A stretch of DNA of 64,000 nt from Nocardioides sp. zg-DK7169 (GCF_013155365.1 NZ_JABJRA010000004.1:310001-374000), one strand, 5' to 3'; numbered from the stretch's first letter, positions 1-8,362 are shown. Notes: generated by a model from the letters alone, not told the origin. Translations and numbers: made by a program.

Positions 1-1
1 G

Positions 2-586
2 CTGGCCTCGATCGACATCCCGCGCAACACCGGGGACTTTCGCCTGATGGACCAGCGCGTCGTGCGCGAGGTGAACCGCTACCGCGAGCAGGACCGGTTC
101 CTGCGCGGGATCGTCGCCCACGTCGGGTTCCGCCAGGAGGCGCTGCTCTTCGACCGCGACTCCCGCCACGCCGGCACGTCGGGCTATCCGTGGAAGAAGA
201 TGGTCGCGTTCGCGGCCAGCGGGATCTTCGGCTTCTCCACCGCTCCGCTGCGGATGATCTCGCGACTGGGCTACCTGATCTCCGGGTTCAGCCTGCTGCT
301 CGCGCTCTACGTCCTGGGAGTGCGGCTGTTCACCCCGGACCAGGCGGTGCCGGGCTGGGCGTTCCTGGGCGTCGGGATGTTCCTGCTCAGCGGGCTGCAG
401 CTGATCATGATGGGCGTGATCGGCTCCTACCTCGGCCGCGTGTACGTCGAGGTGCAGGACCGCCCGCTGTACTCCGTCGCCCTCCAGGCGCGGGGTGCGC
501 GCCTGGCGCCGCTGACGCGTGGCCTCGAGGGCGTCAGCGACCGGGCCGGCGACCTGGCCGGCGAGGGCAGCGGGAGCCTGCGCTGA
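2..586 (+). CDS. Polyprenyl-phosphate glycosyltransferase (GT2), C-terminal part
   Basis: The reading frame is open from the window edge, so the N-terminal part lies outside. The visible part starts with LASIDIPRNTGDFRLMD, the end of the GT2 catalytic domain of DPM/GtrB-type enzymes, which transfer a sugar from a nucleotide donor to polyprenyl phosphate at the inner face of the membrane. Two membrane helices follow (about window positions 200-330 and 345-430), as in GtrB proteins, and then YLGRVYVEVQDRPLY, typical of this family's end. The stop overlaps the start of a GtrA-like gene, the usual partner that moves or handles the lipid-linked sugar. Donor and final acceptor cannot be read from this fragment. 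Confidence 0.85.
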   Translation: MASIDIPRNTGDFRLMDQRVVREVNRYREQDRFLRGIVAHVGFRQEALLFDRDSRHAGTSGYPWKKMVAFAASGIFGFSTAPLRMISRLGYLISGFSLLLALYVLGVRLFTPDQAVPGWAFLGVGMFLLSGLQLIMMGVIGSYLGRVYVEVQDRPLYSVALQARGARLAPLTRGLEGVSDRAGDLAGEGSGSLR

Positions 587-981
587 AGACGTCCCTCCGC
601 GCGCTGCTGGGCTCCTCCGCGGTGCGGTTCGCCGCCGTGGGCGTGGTCAACACCGCGATCGACGTCGTCTTGTTCACGCTGCTGCACCCGCACCTGGGGA
701 TCGTGGCGGCGAACCTGATCTCCACGAGCGCGGGGATGCTGTTCAGCTTCACCGTCAACGGTCTGCTGGTCTTCGACGCCGGCCGGCTGCGCTGGCGCGA
801 CGCCGCACGGTTCGTCGCGACCACGGGGGTGAGCATGTGGGTGCTCCAGCCGGTGCTGATCCACCTGCTCATCGACCACGCGCCGGCGCCGGTCGCGAAG
901 CTGATGGCGACCGCCATCACCGTGGTGGTCAACTTCGTCGCCTACCGCTACCTGGTGTGGCCCGCGAGGGCCCGGGCCTGA
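583..981 (+). CDS. GtrA-family small membrane protein
   Basis: Four membrane helices fill almost the whole protein, and VRFAAVGVVNTAIDVVLF is the family's N-terminal signature. GtrA/DPMS_TM proteins are thought to flip or present polyprenyl-linked sugars made by the adjacent GT2 enzyme. The start is inferred: CTG at 583 sits in a CTGA overlap with the upstream stop and has CGGGAG six bases before it. The first GTG is at 622 and would delete a few residues before the first helix. About 132 aa, the usual size. It is translationally coupled to the glycosyltransferase. Confidence 0.8.
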   Translation: MKTSLRALLGSSAVRFAAVGVVNTAIDVVLFTLLHPHLGIVAANLISTSAGMLFSFTVNGLLVFDAGRLRWRDAARFVATTGVSMWVLQPVLIHLLIDHAPAPVAKLMATAITVVVNFVAYRYLVWPARARA

Positions 982-993
982 TCGCCCGAGATG

Positions 994-1024
994 GGCGGCA
1001 CCCGTTCGAGAGCCGGGTGCCGCC
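994..1024. terminator. Hairpin between convergent genes
   Basis: A perfect 11-bp stem (arms 994-1004 and 1014-1024) with a 9-base loop lies between the gtrA-like gene and the oppositely oriented DUF4193 gene. There is no clear T-run, so it would act as a high-GC bidirectional terminator. Confidence 0.6.
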
Positions 1025-1035
1025 GGGGGCTGACG

Positions 1036-1326
1036 TCAGTCGCAGTCGCGGCAGTGGTCGGTGCCGGGTACTCGCATCGAGGGGCCGTGGAGCAGGAAGC
1101 AGCGCGAGCACATGAACTCGTCGTCCTGGCGGGGAGTCACCACGATGTGGAGCTCCTCGTGGGAGAGGTCGGCGCCCGGCAGCTCGAAGGAGTCACCCTC
1201 GGTGTCCTCGTCGACATCGACCTTGGGCGACTGCTTCTCGGTCGGATTGCCCCGGAGGGCCTCGATGGAATCAGCCTCCGGCTCGTCCTCGGGCCGGTTG
1301 CGTGGTGCGTCGTAATCGGTCGCCAC
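1036..1326 (-). CDS. DUF4193 family protein
   Basis: This is a 96-aa protein starting MATDYDAP, the conserved start of this actinobacterial family. The middle is acidic and contains FELPGADLSHEEL. The end holds four cysteines in CSRC and CRDC, which look like a zinc site. GTG at 1326 was chosen because GAGGAGG lies eight bases upstream and because the family begins exactly there. The function of the family is unknown. It is found next to housekeeping genes in most actinobacteria. Confidence 0.88.
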   Translation of the reverse strand: MATDYDAPRNRPEDEPEADSIEALRGNPTEKQSPKVDVDEDTEGDSFELPGADLSHEELHIVVTPRQDDEFMCSRCFLLHGPSMRVPGTDHCRDCD

Positions 1327-1474
1327 AGCGACCACCTCCTCGTGAGCAGCGGAGCGCCGCACGATACGGCAGGTGCTGTGGGCGTCCGGAGGTGCCTTCC
1401 CATCGGACGCCCTCGTGCATGGCGTACCTCACGCTGTGCTCATCGAGGCGGAAAAAACAAGGGTCCTTCGGGCC

Positions 1475-2017
1475 TCAACGCCGCACCCGCAGCCGGGGGC
1501 TCTGGGTCTTCGCGAAGCCACCCCCTGCCTTGATCTGGACGCGGAACTCGAAGGCCCCGGCGCGGCGCGGCGGCACCGCCAGCTGGGCGCGGAACCGGCC
1601 CTTCGCGTCGGTGCGGACGGTGCTGAACCGGGCCCACGTCCGCCCGGTCCGCTTCTGCACCACGAGCTTCTTCCTCGCGAAGCCCGGGCTCACCTTGCCG
1701 ACGGCGAAGGCCCGCGCGCCCTTGCGGACCACCCGGGGCTCGCCGAGGTCGCGCTGCACCTTGAGGGTGCGCGACGTCGTCGACCCGGCGTACTGGGAGT
1801 CGCTGGGCACGAAGGTCGCCCGGTAGGTGCCGTTGCCCCGGGCGCGGGTCGCGTCCCAGTCGTAGATGGAGGGCGTGCGCCCGCTCGTGCGGCTGATCAG
1901 CTTCCACACCGAGGAGCCCTGGGCCTGGAACTCGATGCTCAGGATGCCGGCGTACACCGACCGCCCGGCGAGGTCTTCCACGGTCACGGTGAGGCCCAGG
2001 ACGTCGCCATGCTTCAC
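1475..2017 (-). CDS. Ig-like/beta-sandwich protein, possibly 5'-truncated
   Basis: I do not recognise a named family. The 180 residues look extracellular: alternating beta-strand pattern, Tyr/Ser/Thr-rich, with repeated units of the type NGTYRATFVPSDSQYAGS, as in bacterial Ig-like and polysaccharide-lyase accessory domains. The GTG at 2017 is the only usable start, yet the frame stays open upstream to an in-frame TGA near 2104 and reads GASGSTSTPWIYPARDKTRP, which looks like the linker of a larger secreted protein. No signal peptide is left. It may therefore be the tail of a decayed gene rather than an intact one. Confidence 0.5.
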   Translation of the reverse strand: MKHGDVLGLTVTVEDLAGRSVYAGILSIEFQAQGSSVWKLISRTSGRTPSIYDWDATRARGNGTYRATFVPSDSQYAGSTTSRTLKVQRDLGEPRVVRKGARAFAVGKVSPGFARKKLVVQKRTGRTWARFSTVRTDAKGRFRAQLAVPPRRAGAFEFRVQIKAGGGFAKTQSPRLRVRR

Positions 2018-2213
2018 CGGCCCCGGCCGGGTCTTGTCGCGGGCCGGGTAGATCCACGGGGTGCTGGTGCTCCCGGACGCTCCTGGTGACGCGGAACGAC
2101 GTGCACGTCACACCCGGCCCGGCCCGGCTCCGCGCTCATGCGAGCGGGTGAGCTTCGCCGGGGCGGGACCCGGATACCCGGTGTCGACTTTTCCTCGAGG
2201 AGGCGAGAGCACC

Positions 2214-2726
2214 ATGACCGAGAACGCCGCAGGCCGATCCGGGCCCGCCGGGACCAGCCCCCACCGGGGCGTCGCCGCGCCGTCGTCGGGTGACCGGCTC
2301 GCCCGGATGATGGCCGCCGGCACCGCCGGGCTCTTCCTCGTGGTCGGCGTGCTCGGGTTCGTCCCGGGCGTCACCACCGACCTGGACCGGCTGGACTTCA
2401 GCGGGCACCACAGTGGCGCCGAGCTGCTGGGGATCTTCCAGGTGTCGGTCCTGCACAACCTGTTGCACCTGCTCTTCGCGGTCGTCGGGTTCGTGCTGGC
2501 GCGACGCGCCCGCACGGCCGTGGCCTACCTCGTCGCGGGGGGCGTGGCGTACCTGGGGCTGTGGGTCTACGGCCTGGTCGTCGACCACCACGGCGACGCC
2601 AACTTCGTGCCCCTGAACTCGGCCGACAACTGGCTGCACCTCGTGCTCGGGGTGGCCATGGTCGCCATGGGTCTCGTGGGCCTGCGTGGGCTCCGCGGCG
2701 GAATCGGCAGCCAGACCCCGATGTGA
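2214..2726 (+). CDS. DUF4383 membrane protein
   Basis: The 170-aa protein has a polar N-terminus of about 35 residues and four membrane helices. The pattern GHHSGAELLGIFQVSVLHN followed by LHLLFAVVGF is characteristic of DUF4383 proteins, which are found in many actinobacteria and have no known function. The ATG at 2214 has GAGGAGG upstream. Its stop overlaps the GTG of the phosphatase gene (GTGA), suggesting coupled translation with the next two genes. Confidence 0.88.
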   Translation: MTENAAGRSGPAGTSPHRGVAAPSSGDRLARMMAAGTAGLFLVVGVLGFVPGVTTDLDRLDFSGHHSGAELLGIFQVSVLHNLLHLLFAVVGFVLARRARTAVAYLVAGGVAYLGLWVYGLVVDHHGDANFVPLNSADNWLHLVLGVAMVAMGLVGLRGLRGGIGSQTPM

Positions 2727-3508
2727 CGGTCCGCCGATTCGCGAGCGTGGCCTGCGGGTACACGGCGCACGTGCACCCTCGATGGACCAGCGGACCTCGC
2801 GCCCTCACCCTCGTGCGCCACGGTGAGAGCGTCGGCAACCAGGCGGACCAGGCGGCGCGGGAGGCGGGCGCCGAGGAGCTCGAGCTGACGGTGCGCGACG
2901 CCGACGTCGAGCTCTCCGACACCGGGCAGCAGCAGGCGGAGGCCCTCGGGCGCTGGATGGCCGACGCGTCCGAGGAGCTGCGGCCGACCCTGGTGATCAG
3001 CTCGCCGTACCGTCGCGCGGCGCAGACGGCCGAGGTGGCCGCTGCACGCGCGGGCCTCCCGGTGTGGTTCGACGAGCGGCTGCGCGAGCGCGACCTGGGC
3101 GCCTTCGACGGCCTGACCGGGCGCGGCATCCGGGCCCGGCACCCGGAGGAGTCCGCGCGGCGCACGCGGCTCGGGAAGTTCTACTACCAGCCGCCGAGCG
3201 GGGAGAGCTGGGCCGACGTCGTGCTGCGGGTGCGCAGCCTGCTCGCCGACCTGCGCCACGGGTACGACGGGGAGCGGATCTGGATGTTCAGCCACCAGGC
3301 CGTGATCATGACCTTCCGCTACGCGCTGGAGGGGATCCGCGAGCCGGACCTGCTCGAGATCGACCGTGAGGTGCAGATCCCCAACGCCTCGATGACGCGC
3401 TACCGGCGCGACGAGCGCGACGGTGGCTCCTTCGTGCTCGAGACCTTCGCCGACACCGAGGCCGTCGCCCGCACGGAGGCGACCGTGACCGAGGAGGACC
3501 CGCGATGA
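2723..3508 (+). CDS. Histidine phosphatase (phosphoglycerate-mutase-like)
   Basis: LVRHGESVGN carries the catalytic RHG motif, with the phosphorylated His following the Arg. SSPYRRAAQTAE and FSHQAVIM supply the other phosphate-pocket residues, including the second histidine. These features define branch 1 of the histidine phosphatase superfamily, whose members dephosphorylate small metabolites or proteins. The GTG at 2723 is in a GTGA overlap with the preceding gene. A GTG at 2771, nearer the RHG motif, is an alternative start. The 3' end overlaps the next gene by four bases, so phosphatase and NAD(P)HX dehydratase are coupled. The substrate is not evident. Confidence 0.88.
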   Translation: MTVRRFASVACGYTAHVHPRWTSGPRALTLVRHGESVGNQADQAAREAGAEELELTVRDADVELSDTGQQQAEALGRWMADASEELRPTLVISSPYRRAAQTAEVAAARAGLPVWFDERLRERDLGAFDGLTGRGIRARHPEESARRTRLGKFYYQPPSGESWADVVLRVRSLLADLRHGYDGERIWMFSHQAVIMTFRYALEGIREPDLLEIDREVQIPNASMTRYRRDERDGGSFVLETFADTEAVARTEATVTEEDPR

Positions 3509-4380
3509 GCGGTCCGCAGGTCGTGACCCCCGCAGTGCTGCGCGACTGGCCGCTGGCCGAGCCGGGCAGCTCGAAGGACTCCAGCGGGGAGCTGCTGGTG
3601 CTGGGCGGCAGCGCCTCGACCCCGGGAGCGCTGCGTCTCGCGGGGGAGGCCGCGCTGCGCGCCGGTGCCGGCAAGCTCGCGATGGCGACGGTCGCCTCCA
3701 CCGCCGCCAGCCTCGGCGTCGCGGTCCCGGAGGCGCAGGTCGTCGGCCTGCCGGAGGACGGGGACGGCTCGCTGGCGCCGGCCGCCGCGGACCTCGCGGT
3801 CGACCGCGCGGCCTCGACGGGGGCGGTCCTGGCCGGCCCGGGGCTCATGGACCCCGAGCACGCCTCGTCTCTGCTGGCCTCGGTCCTGCCGCGGCTGGAG
3901 GTCGCCGTGGTGCTGGACGCGCTGGGTACCTGCTACCTCACCGACCACCCCGAGGGGCTGCACCACCTCGACGGGAGGGCCGTGGTGACCGCCAACCCCG
4001 TGGAGGTCGCCCGGATGAGCGGGCGCGAGGAGCTGGCGGACGACGACGAGCTCCTCGAGGCGGCGGTCGGTCTCGCCGCTCGCTGCCGCGCGGTCGTGCT
4101 GGCCGGGGCGGCGACCAAGTACGTCGCGGCGCCGGACGGGCGCACCTGGGCGATCGCGGGCGGGGGTCCCGGGCTCGGGGTCTCCGGCTCCGGCGACGTC
4201 CAGGCCGGGATCGTGGCCGGGCTGCTGGTCCGGGGCGAGGAGCCGGTGAAGGCGGCCGTGTGGGGCGCCCACGTGCACGCCCGGGCGGGGGAGCAGCTGG
4301 CCGGGCGCGTCGGGCAGGTCGGGTACCTCGCCCGGGAGCTGCCGGAGGCGGTGTCCGCGGTGCTGCTCGCGTTGCGCTGA
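3505..4380 (+). CDS. nnrD: ADP/ATP-dependent NAD(P)H-hydrate dehydratase
   Basis: This 291-aa ribokinase-like enzyme of the CARKD/NnrD family repairs damaged NAD(P)HX by phosphate-dependent dehydration in the cytosol. Visible signatures are GELLVLGGSASTPGALRLA near the N-terminus, VVTANPVEVARMSG in the middle and PGLGVSGSGDVQAG near residue 230, which contains the catalytic Asp of the GxGD motif. The usual motif reads more like GMATGGTGD, so this copy is somewhat divergent. No epimerase (NnrE) domain is fused. It overlaps the phosphatase gene by ATGA and is probably co-transcribed with it. Confidence 0.85.
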   Translation: MSGPQVVTPAVLRDWPLAEPGSSKDSSGELLVLGGSASTPGALRLAGEAALRAGAGKLAMATVASTAASLGVAVPEAQVVGLPEDGDGSLAPAAADLAVDRAASTGAVLAGPGLMDPEHASSLLASVLPRLEVAVVLDALGTCYLTDHPEGLHHLDGRAVVTANPVEVARMSGREELADDDELLEAAVGLAARCRAVVLAGAATKYVAAPDGRTWAIAGGGPGLGVSGSGDVQAGIVAGLLVRGEEPVKAAVWGAHVHARAGEQLAGRVGQVGYLARELPEAVSAVLLALR

Positions 4381-4409
4381 GGGCGCGGAGAGGCGCTGGG
4401 GCGCCGCGG

Positions 4410-4580
4410 CTACCGGGCGTCGCTGCGCTCGCGGGCGATCGCGCCCCGGGTGATCAGCTGCGCCATCCGGGACCTGACCGACCGGCGCCGCCGGCGCTCG
4501 GCCGCCAGGATCGGCAGCACCAGGTTGAGGATCGCGGAGGCGCCTGCCAGCGCCGTCAGGATCACCAGCAGCGTGATCAC
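4410..4580 (-). CDS. Small single-helix membrane protein (56 aa)
   Basis: The GTG at 4580 is preceded by TGGAGG with a six-base spacer, a good ribosome site, so this short frame is probably real. The protein begins with one hydrophobic helix (VITLLVILTALAGASAIL) followed by a strongly basic cytoplasmic tail with five consecutive Arg residues. No family is recognised. It is divergent from the MBL hydrolase gene. Confidence 0.6.
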   Translation of the reverse strand: MITLLVILTALAGASAILNLVLPILAAERRRRRSVRSRMAQLITRGAIARERSDAR

Positions 4581-4750
4581 GGTTGGCCTCCAGGTGACCG
4601 GGGTGGCGGTGCGGGATCGGCCGCGTCTCGCGCGACAGTGGACGGCTGTCCGGTGCCCGGAACGCCCCGGGGGGATGCCCACCCGCAAGGGTGTCCCGGC
4701 GTCGCGGGGTGCCGGGTCATGGCCGCGCGGGTTTCGGGACACCGGGGGCC

Positions 4751-5584
4751 ATGGCGCCACGACCCCGGGTCCCGGCGAGCCTGGAGTTCGTCGGCACCGC
4801 CACGACGATCCTGCGGCTCGGACCGTTCACCGTGCTCACCGATCCCAACTTCCTGCACCGCGGGCAGCGCGCGTACCTCGGCAAGGGGTTGTTCTCGAAA
4901 CGGCTGACCGAGCCGTCGTTGCGGCCCGCCGACCTGCCGCCGGTGGACCTCGTCGTCCTCTCCCACCTGCACGGCGACCACTTCGACCGGGTCGCGCGTG
5001 CCGAGCTCGACCGCCAGCTGCAGATCCTCACCACCCCGGCCGCCGCTCGCCGGCTGAGCCGCTGGGGCTTCCGGCAGGCGCAGCCGCTGGACACCTGGAC
5101 CAGCGCCCGCCACGAGCGGGAGGGGTGGTCGCTCACGGTGACGGCGGTGCCCGGCACCCATGCCCCGACCCTCGCGCGCCCGCTGCTGCCGCCGGTCATG
5201 GGCAGCGTGCTGCACCTCGTGGCCCCGGCCGGCGACGAGTTTCGGCTCTACCTGAGCGGGGACACGCTGTACCGGCCCTGGCTGCGCGAGATCGTGGAGC
5301 GCGCCGGCCCACTGGACGCGGCTGCGGTCCACCTCGGCGGGACGCGGGTGCTGGGCCTGCTGGTGACGATGGACGGTCGGCAGGGCGCCGACCTCGTCGA
5401 GCTGCTCGGCCCGGAGGTCGCCGTACCGATCCACTACGACGACTACACCGTCTTCCGCTCGCCGCTCTCGGACTTCATCGACGAGTGCGCCCGGCGCCAG
5501 TTGCCCACGGAGGTCCGCACCGTCGAGCGTGGGGAGACCGTGACGCTCGGTGCGCGGACCGCGGCGGACGGGGAGCCGGCCTAG
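4751..5584 (+). CDS. MBL-fold metal-dependent hydrolase
   Basis: LSHLHGDHFD (about residue 75) is the HxHxDH metal-binding motif of the metallo-beta-lactamase fold. Further ligands are GTHAP, SGDT (bridging Asp) and PIHYDDY near the end. The order and the start FVGTATTILRLG match the UlaG/N-acyl-phosphatidylethanolamine-hydrolase-like subgroup of cytoplasmic hydrolases that act on phosphoester or amide bonds. The substrate is unknown. ATG 4751 gives a sensible N-terminus, though GGGGG lies rather close to it. A GTG or ATG further upstream in frame would add about 20 low-complexity residues. It converges on the FAD oxidase gene with a 4-bp stop overlap. Confidence 0.85.
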   Translation: MAPRPRVPASLEFVGTATTILRLGPFTVLTDPNFLHRGQRAYLGKGLFSKRLTEPSLRPADLPPVDLVVLSHLHGDHFDRVARAELDRQLQILTTPAAARRLSRWGFRQAQPLDTWTSARHEREGWSLTVTAVPGTHAPTLARPLLPPVMGSVLHLVAPAGDEFRLYLSGDTLYRPWLREIVERAGPLDAAAVHLGGTRVLGLLVTMDGRQGADLVELLGPEVAVPIHYDDYTVFRSPLSDFIDECARRQLPTEVRTVERGETVTLGARTAADGEPA

Positions 5585-6816
5585 GCCCCGACCGGCTCGC
5601 CCGACGGTTCGTCGGCCCACTGCGCGGTGAAGGCCTCGTGCGGGAGGGTGTCGGTCCACCGGCCGGTGAGCGCGAGCCCCGCGCCGAGCCGTCCGATCTC
5701 GTCGGCGGACATCGCGCCGCGCTCGCCCTCGACGAGCACGACGGTCCGGTCGTCCACCCGGTCGATGTAGGGCCGGTCCGAGGGGGTGGCGCAGACCAGG
5801 CAGGGCCGGGTGCGCATCGACAGCGGCTCGAGGTCCGGCAGCAGGTCGGCCAGCAGGGCGCGGGCCTCCTCGATGTCGGCCGCGTTGCCGCCGGTGCGCA
5901 CCCAGGCGGCGATCTCCTCGCGGGTCTCGAGCGGGTGGGCGAGGAGGCTGGCGCCGGAGGTCTTGAGGTACCAGCGTCCGTCGGGGTACCTCACCGGCGC
6001 CATCACGATCCCACCGAAGAGTCGGCGGCCGTCGCGGACCTTCATCATCATCATCGTCGGCATCTCCACCGCGTCGGGCCCGTCGATCTCGGCGAGCACC
6101 ACGGTGGCGCCGTACGTCGCGAGCCTCAGCGGCCGCTCGAGCAGGCCGGTGGCGTTGGTGGCGGCGCCCGTGGCGTGCACGACGCTGCGTGCCGTCCACG
6201 CCGCGCCGCCGCGCCCGCAGACCCGGACGCCGTCCTCACGCCGTTCGGTCGAGACGACCTCGTCGCGCACCAGCTCGGCTCCGGCCGCGAGCGCCGCGGC
6301 CAGCTCGGCGCGCACCAGACCGCGGGGGTCGAGGATGAACGCGTCCTGCTGGCGCAGCGCCACGTGGCCGGGCTCGAAGCGCAGGGCGGGGTACGCCGCG
6401 GCGAGCGCGTCCTCGTCGAGGTGGTCCACCTCCACCCCCAGGTCGGCGGCGTTGCGGGCGAGCGGCTCGGCGTCGAACCACAGCGACGCCGAGCCGCCGG
6501 GAGCCTGGTCGGGGAGCACGGTCACCGAGTGGGTCGGGGTCAGGAAGTTCACGCCGGTGCGCGTGATCAGGTCCGCGAAGCGGCGCTGGCTCCGCATCGC
6601 CAGCAGGGAGGTCACCAGCGGTACCTCGAGCACGTGGCACAGCCGCCCCTGGTCGTAGTGCCCGGACCAGGTGCCCTCGTGCGTCGTGGGATCGGCCGGC
6701 TCGTCCGGCCCGATCAGCACCACGCGCGCCCCCGTCTCGGCCGCGTGCCGCGCGGTCGCGGCCCCCAGGGGCCCGGCACCGATCACGGCGAGGTCGTACG
6801 TCGGCTCTGTGCTCAT
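5581..6816 (-). CDS. FAD-dependent amino-acid/amine oxidase (DAO family)
   Basis: YDLAVIGAGPLGAATARHAA is the N-terminal dinucleotide-binding motif. The remainder follows the D-amino-acid oxidase/sarcosine oxidase layout: Tyr/His-rich middle, then VVHATGAATN, and a C-terminal RPCLVCATPSDRPYIDRVDD segment that binds FAD. Members oxidise amines or amino acids with O2 or another acceptor. The substrate is not predictable here. ATG 6816 has GGAGA upstream and starts right before the Rossmann motif. An odd run of four Met (TMMMMKV) sits in the substrate domain. Confidence 0.82.
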   Translation of the reverse strand: MSTEPTYDLAVIGAGPLGAATARHAAETGARVVLIGPDEPADPTTHEGTWSGHYDQGRLCHVLEVPLVTSLLAMRSQRRFADLITRTGVNFLTPTHSVTVLPDQAPGGSASLWFDAEPLARNAADLGVEVDHLDEDALAAAYPALRFEPGHVALRQQDAFILDPRGLVRAELAAALAAGAELVRDEVVSTERREDGVRVCGRGGAAWTARSVVHATGAATNATGLLERPLRLATYGATVVLAEIDGPDAVEMPTMMMMKVRDGRRLFGGIVMAPVRYPDGRWYLKTSGASLLAHPLETREEIAAWVRTGGNAADIEEARALLADLLPDLEPLSMRTRPCLVCATPSDRPYIDRVDDRTVVLVEGERGAMSADEIGRLGAGLALTGRWTDTLPHEAFTAQWADEPSGEPVGA

Positions 6817-6927
6817 GGCGTCTCCGTGCATCGGTCGGGTCGGGTGCCCAGCATCCAGCGGCGCAGGAACCAAAAGCAACAGTGTGAGGCGTTAAAAGGG
6901 GGAGCTCGTTGGCGAGCGGGCCGAGGT

Positions 6928-8232
6928 CTACTCGTCGGGTGGGTGTGCGGTGAGGAGGCGGGTGGTGCCGTCGGACTTCACGAGGTGGAGGCCATGCGGC
7001 GATCGCCAGAGATAGGTCGCCTGGTCGGTTCGTTCGTAGGTCCAACCGGTATGGGTCTTGGCCCGGTGATGTCGGCGGCACAGCGGGGCCAGGTTGCAGG
7101 AGCACGTCGGGCCGCCGTCGCCGTGGGCGACGACGTGGTCGGTGTCGCAGTGGCGGGCCGCCCGCTCGCACCACGGGAACGCGCACGTCGGCTGGGTGAG
7201 ACGGGTCTGCTCGACCAGCCGGTCGGGGACGGCGTAGGCGTCGGTGTGGTGGTGGGCGTCGAGGTCGATGACGGGCTTGACGACGACCTGGGCGTCACCG
7301 CTGCACCAGTCGCGGACCTGGTCGGTGGAGACGATGGAGCGGGTCTCCTCGACCCCTGCGATGCCGGGCTCGCCACCGAGCGCGGCCTCGGAGAGGTGGA
7401 CGTGGATCACGACCTGCCGCGGCTTCACCACCGACCCTGCTCCCTCGCCGGTCTCGGCCATCAGGTCCAAGGTGAGCTGGCGTCGGGCGAGCTCGCCGGC
7501 CGCCATCGAGCGGCGCACGTCCAGCGGCTCCTCCGACCCCAGCGCAGCCAGCTCCTCGGCGCCCTGGCGGATCGCAGCGTCGAGATCGAGCGCGTCGGCG
7601 AGGTCGAGGGTGCCCTCGACCTGGACCGTGCCGTCGAAGTCGGCCGACTCGGTGTGGACGTCGAAGCGTCTGCCGTCGGCGGCCTGACGGCGCTGCTTCT
7701 CCGCGCCGTCGGGGTCGAAGGTGACGCGGGCGTGGTCGACGAGCCGCTCGATCGCGGCCCAGCCCACGTTGCCGATGGCGGCGGCGAGCTGACGGTCGAC
7801 GAAGTCGGCGCCGTCCAGCGGGAGCAGTCTCGTGAGCTGCGCCAGTCGCCGGCCCTTCCAGGTGGGGACCGTTCCCGCCTGCACGAGCGCCCAGGTCCGC
7901 TTGAGGCGGTGCGCGAGCTCGAGGGCGTCGCCGATGAGCGCCTTCGCGGAGTCCGTGGACACCCCGAGCGCGGCGCCGAGCTCCATGAGCGCGAACTCGG
8001 CGACCAGCGGGGTGCCCTCGCCCGCGAGGGGAACGGCCAGCTCGGCGAAGATCAGTCCGCCGGCACCGTTGGTCGAGTTCGTCGGGATCGACTCCTCGGG
8101 GTGCATCGCCGCCCACGTCAGAGCGGCTTCCAGGACCTTGACCTCCGCGGCCTGGGCCGCAGCCCGCTGCGACCGTGCGAACGCCAGCACCGCGACTGGG
8201 GTGTCGCAGTCGGGGAGATCTGGGGAGGCCAT
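6928..8232 (-). CDS. DUF222 / 13E12-repeat HNH nuclease
   Basis: The 434-aa protein has an N-terminal all-alpha DUF222 domain and a C-terminal HNH zinc nuclease: CAFPWCERAARHCDTDHVV, then CNLAPLCRRHHRAKT. This is the 13E12-repeat family, abundant in actinobacteria and often part of SOS-regulated repeats. A nuclease role is assumed from the HNH residues. The ATG at 8232 is at or next to the predicted transcription start, and the promoter contains a perfect SOS box. A second, divergent family member lies at 45406-46668. Confidence 0.9.
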   Translation of the reverse strand: MASPDLPDCDTPVAVLAFARSQRAAAQAAEVKVLEAALTWAAMHPEESIPTNSTNGAGGLIFAELAVPLAGEGTPLVAEFALMELGAALGVSTDSAKALIGDALELAHRLKRTWALVQAGTVPTWKGRRLAQLTRLLPLDGADFVDRQLAAAIGNVGWAAIERLVDHARVTFDPDGAEKQRRQAADGRRFDVHTESADFDGTVQVEGTLDLADALDLDAAIRQGAEELAALGSEEPLDVRRSMAAGELARRQLTLDLMAETGEGAGSVVKPRQVVIHVHLSEAALGGEPGIAGVEETRSIVSTDQVRDWCSGDAQVVVKPVIDLDAHHHTDAYAVPDRLVEQTRLTQPTCAFPWCERAARHCDTDHVVAHGDGGPTCSCNLAPLCRRHHRAKTHTGWTYERTDQATYLWRSPHGLHLVKSDGTTRLLTAHPPDE

Positions 8233-8237
8233 GCCTC

Positions 8238-8266
8238 ATTGTAGTCGAACATGTGTTCGAGATCAA
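8238..8266 (-). promoter_or_regulatory. SOS (LexA) box inside a leaderless promoter
   Basis: Read on the minus strand: TTGATC (8266-8261), a 17-base spacer, TACAAT (8243-8238), then the ATG at 8232. The spacer contains TCGAACACATGTTCGA (8260-8245), a perfect match to the actinobacterial LexA site TCGAAC-N4-GTTCGA. With the -10 only five bases before the ATG, transcription should start at about the first base of the codon. LexA bound here would block the promoter directly. Confidence 0.85.
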
Positions 8267-8298
8267 GGGTTCGTCCCCAGGTCTCTGCCGTCCCCCTG

Positions 8299-8320
8299 GG
8301 GCTCGACAAGCTCGACCAAC
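8299..8320. repeat. REP-like short palindromic element
   Basis: The sequence GGGCTCGACAAGCTCGACCA forms a small imperfect palindrome built around TCGAGCTTGTCGA. I recall near-identical elements scattered between genes in many high-GC actinobacteria. Only one copy was noticed in this window, so its repetitive nature is inferred. Confidence 0.45.
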
Positions 8321-8362
8321 GGCGCGGCGCTCTACCGACGGCGCGCACTAGGGTGGGCGATC

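Noticed and set aside
2170..2190. GGATACCC-type sequences (also near 12711) as sigma-B/H promoters
   Set aside because: The -10-like GGGTAT would face the wrong way or lack a matching -35; too weak to claim.
6928..8232. HNH genes as part of a restriction or homing element
   Set aside because: The DUF222 domain identifies the 13E12 family; no methyltransferase, intron or intein context is present.
4450..8244. Plus-strand open frame of about 1260 codons over the MBL, FAD and HNH genes
   Set aside because: No recognisable domain; the opposite-strand FAD and HNH genes explain the region. Codon shadow.
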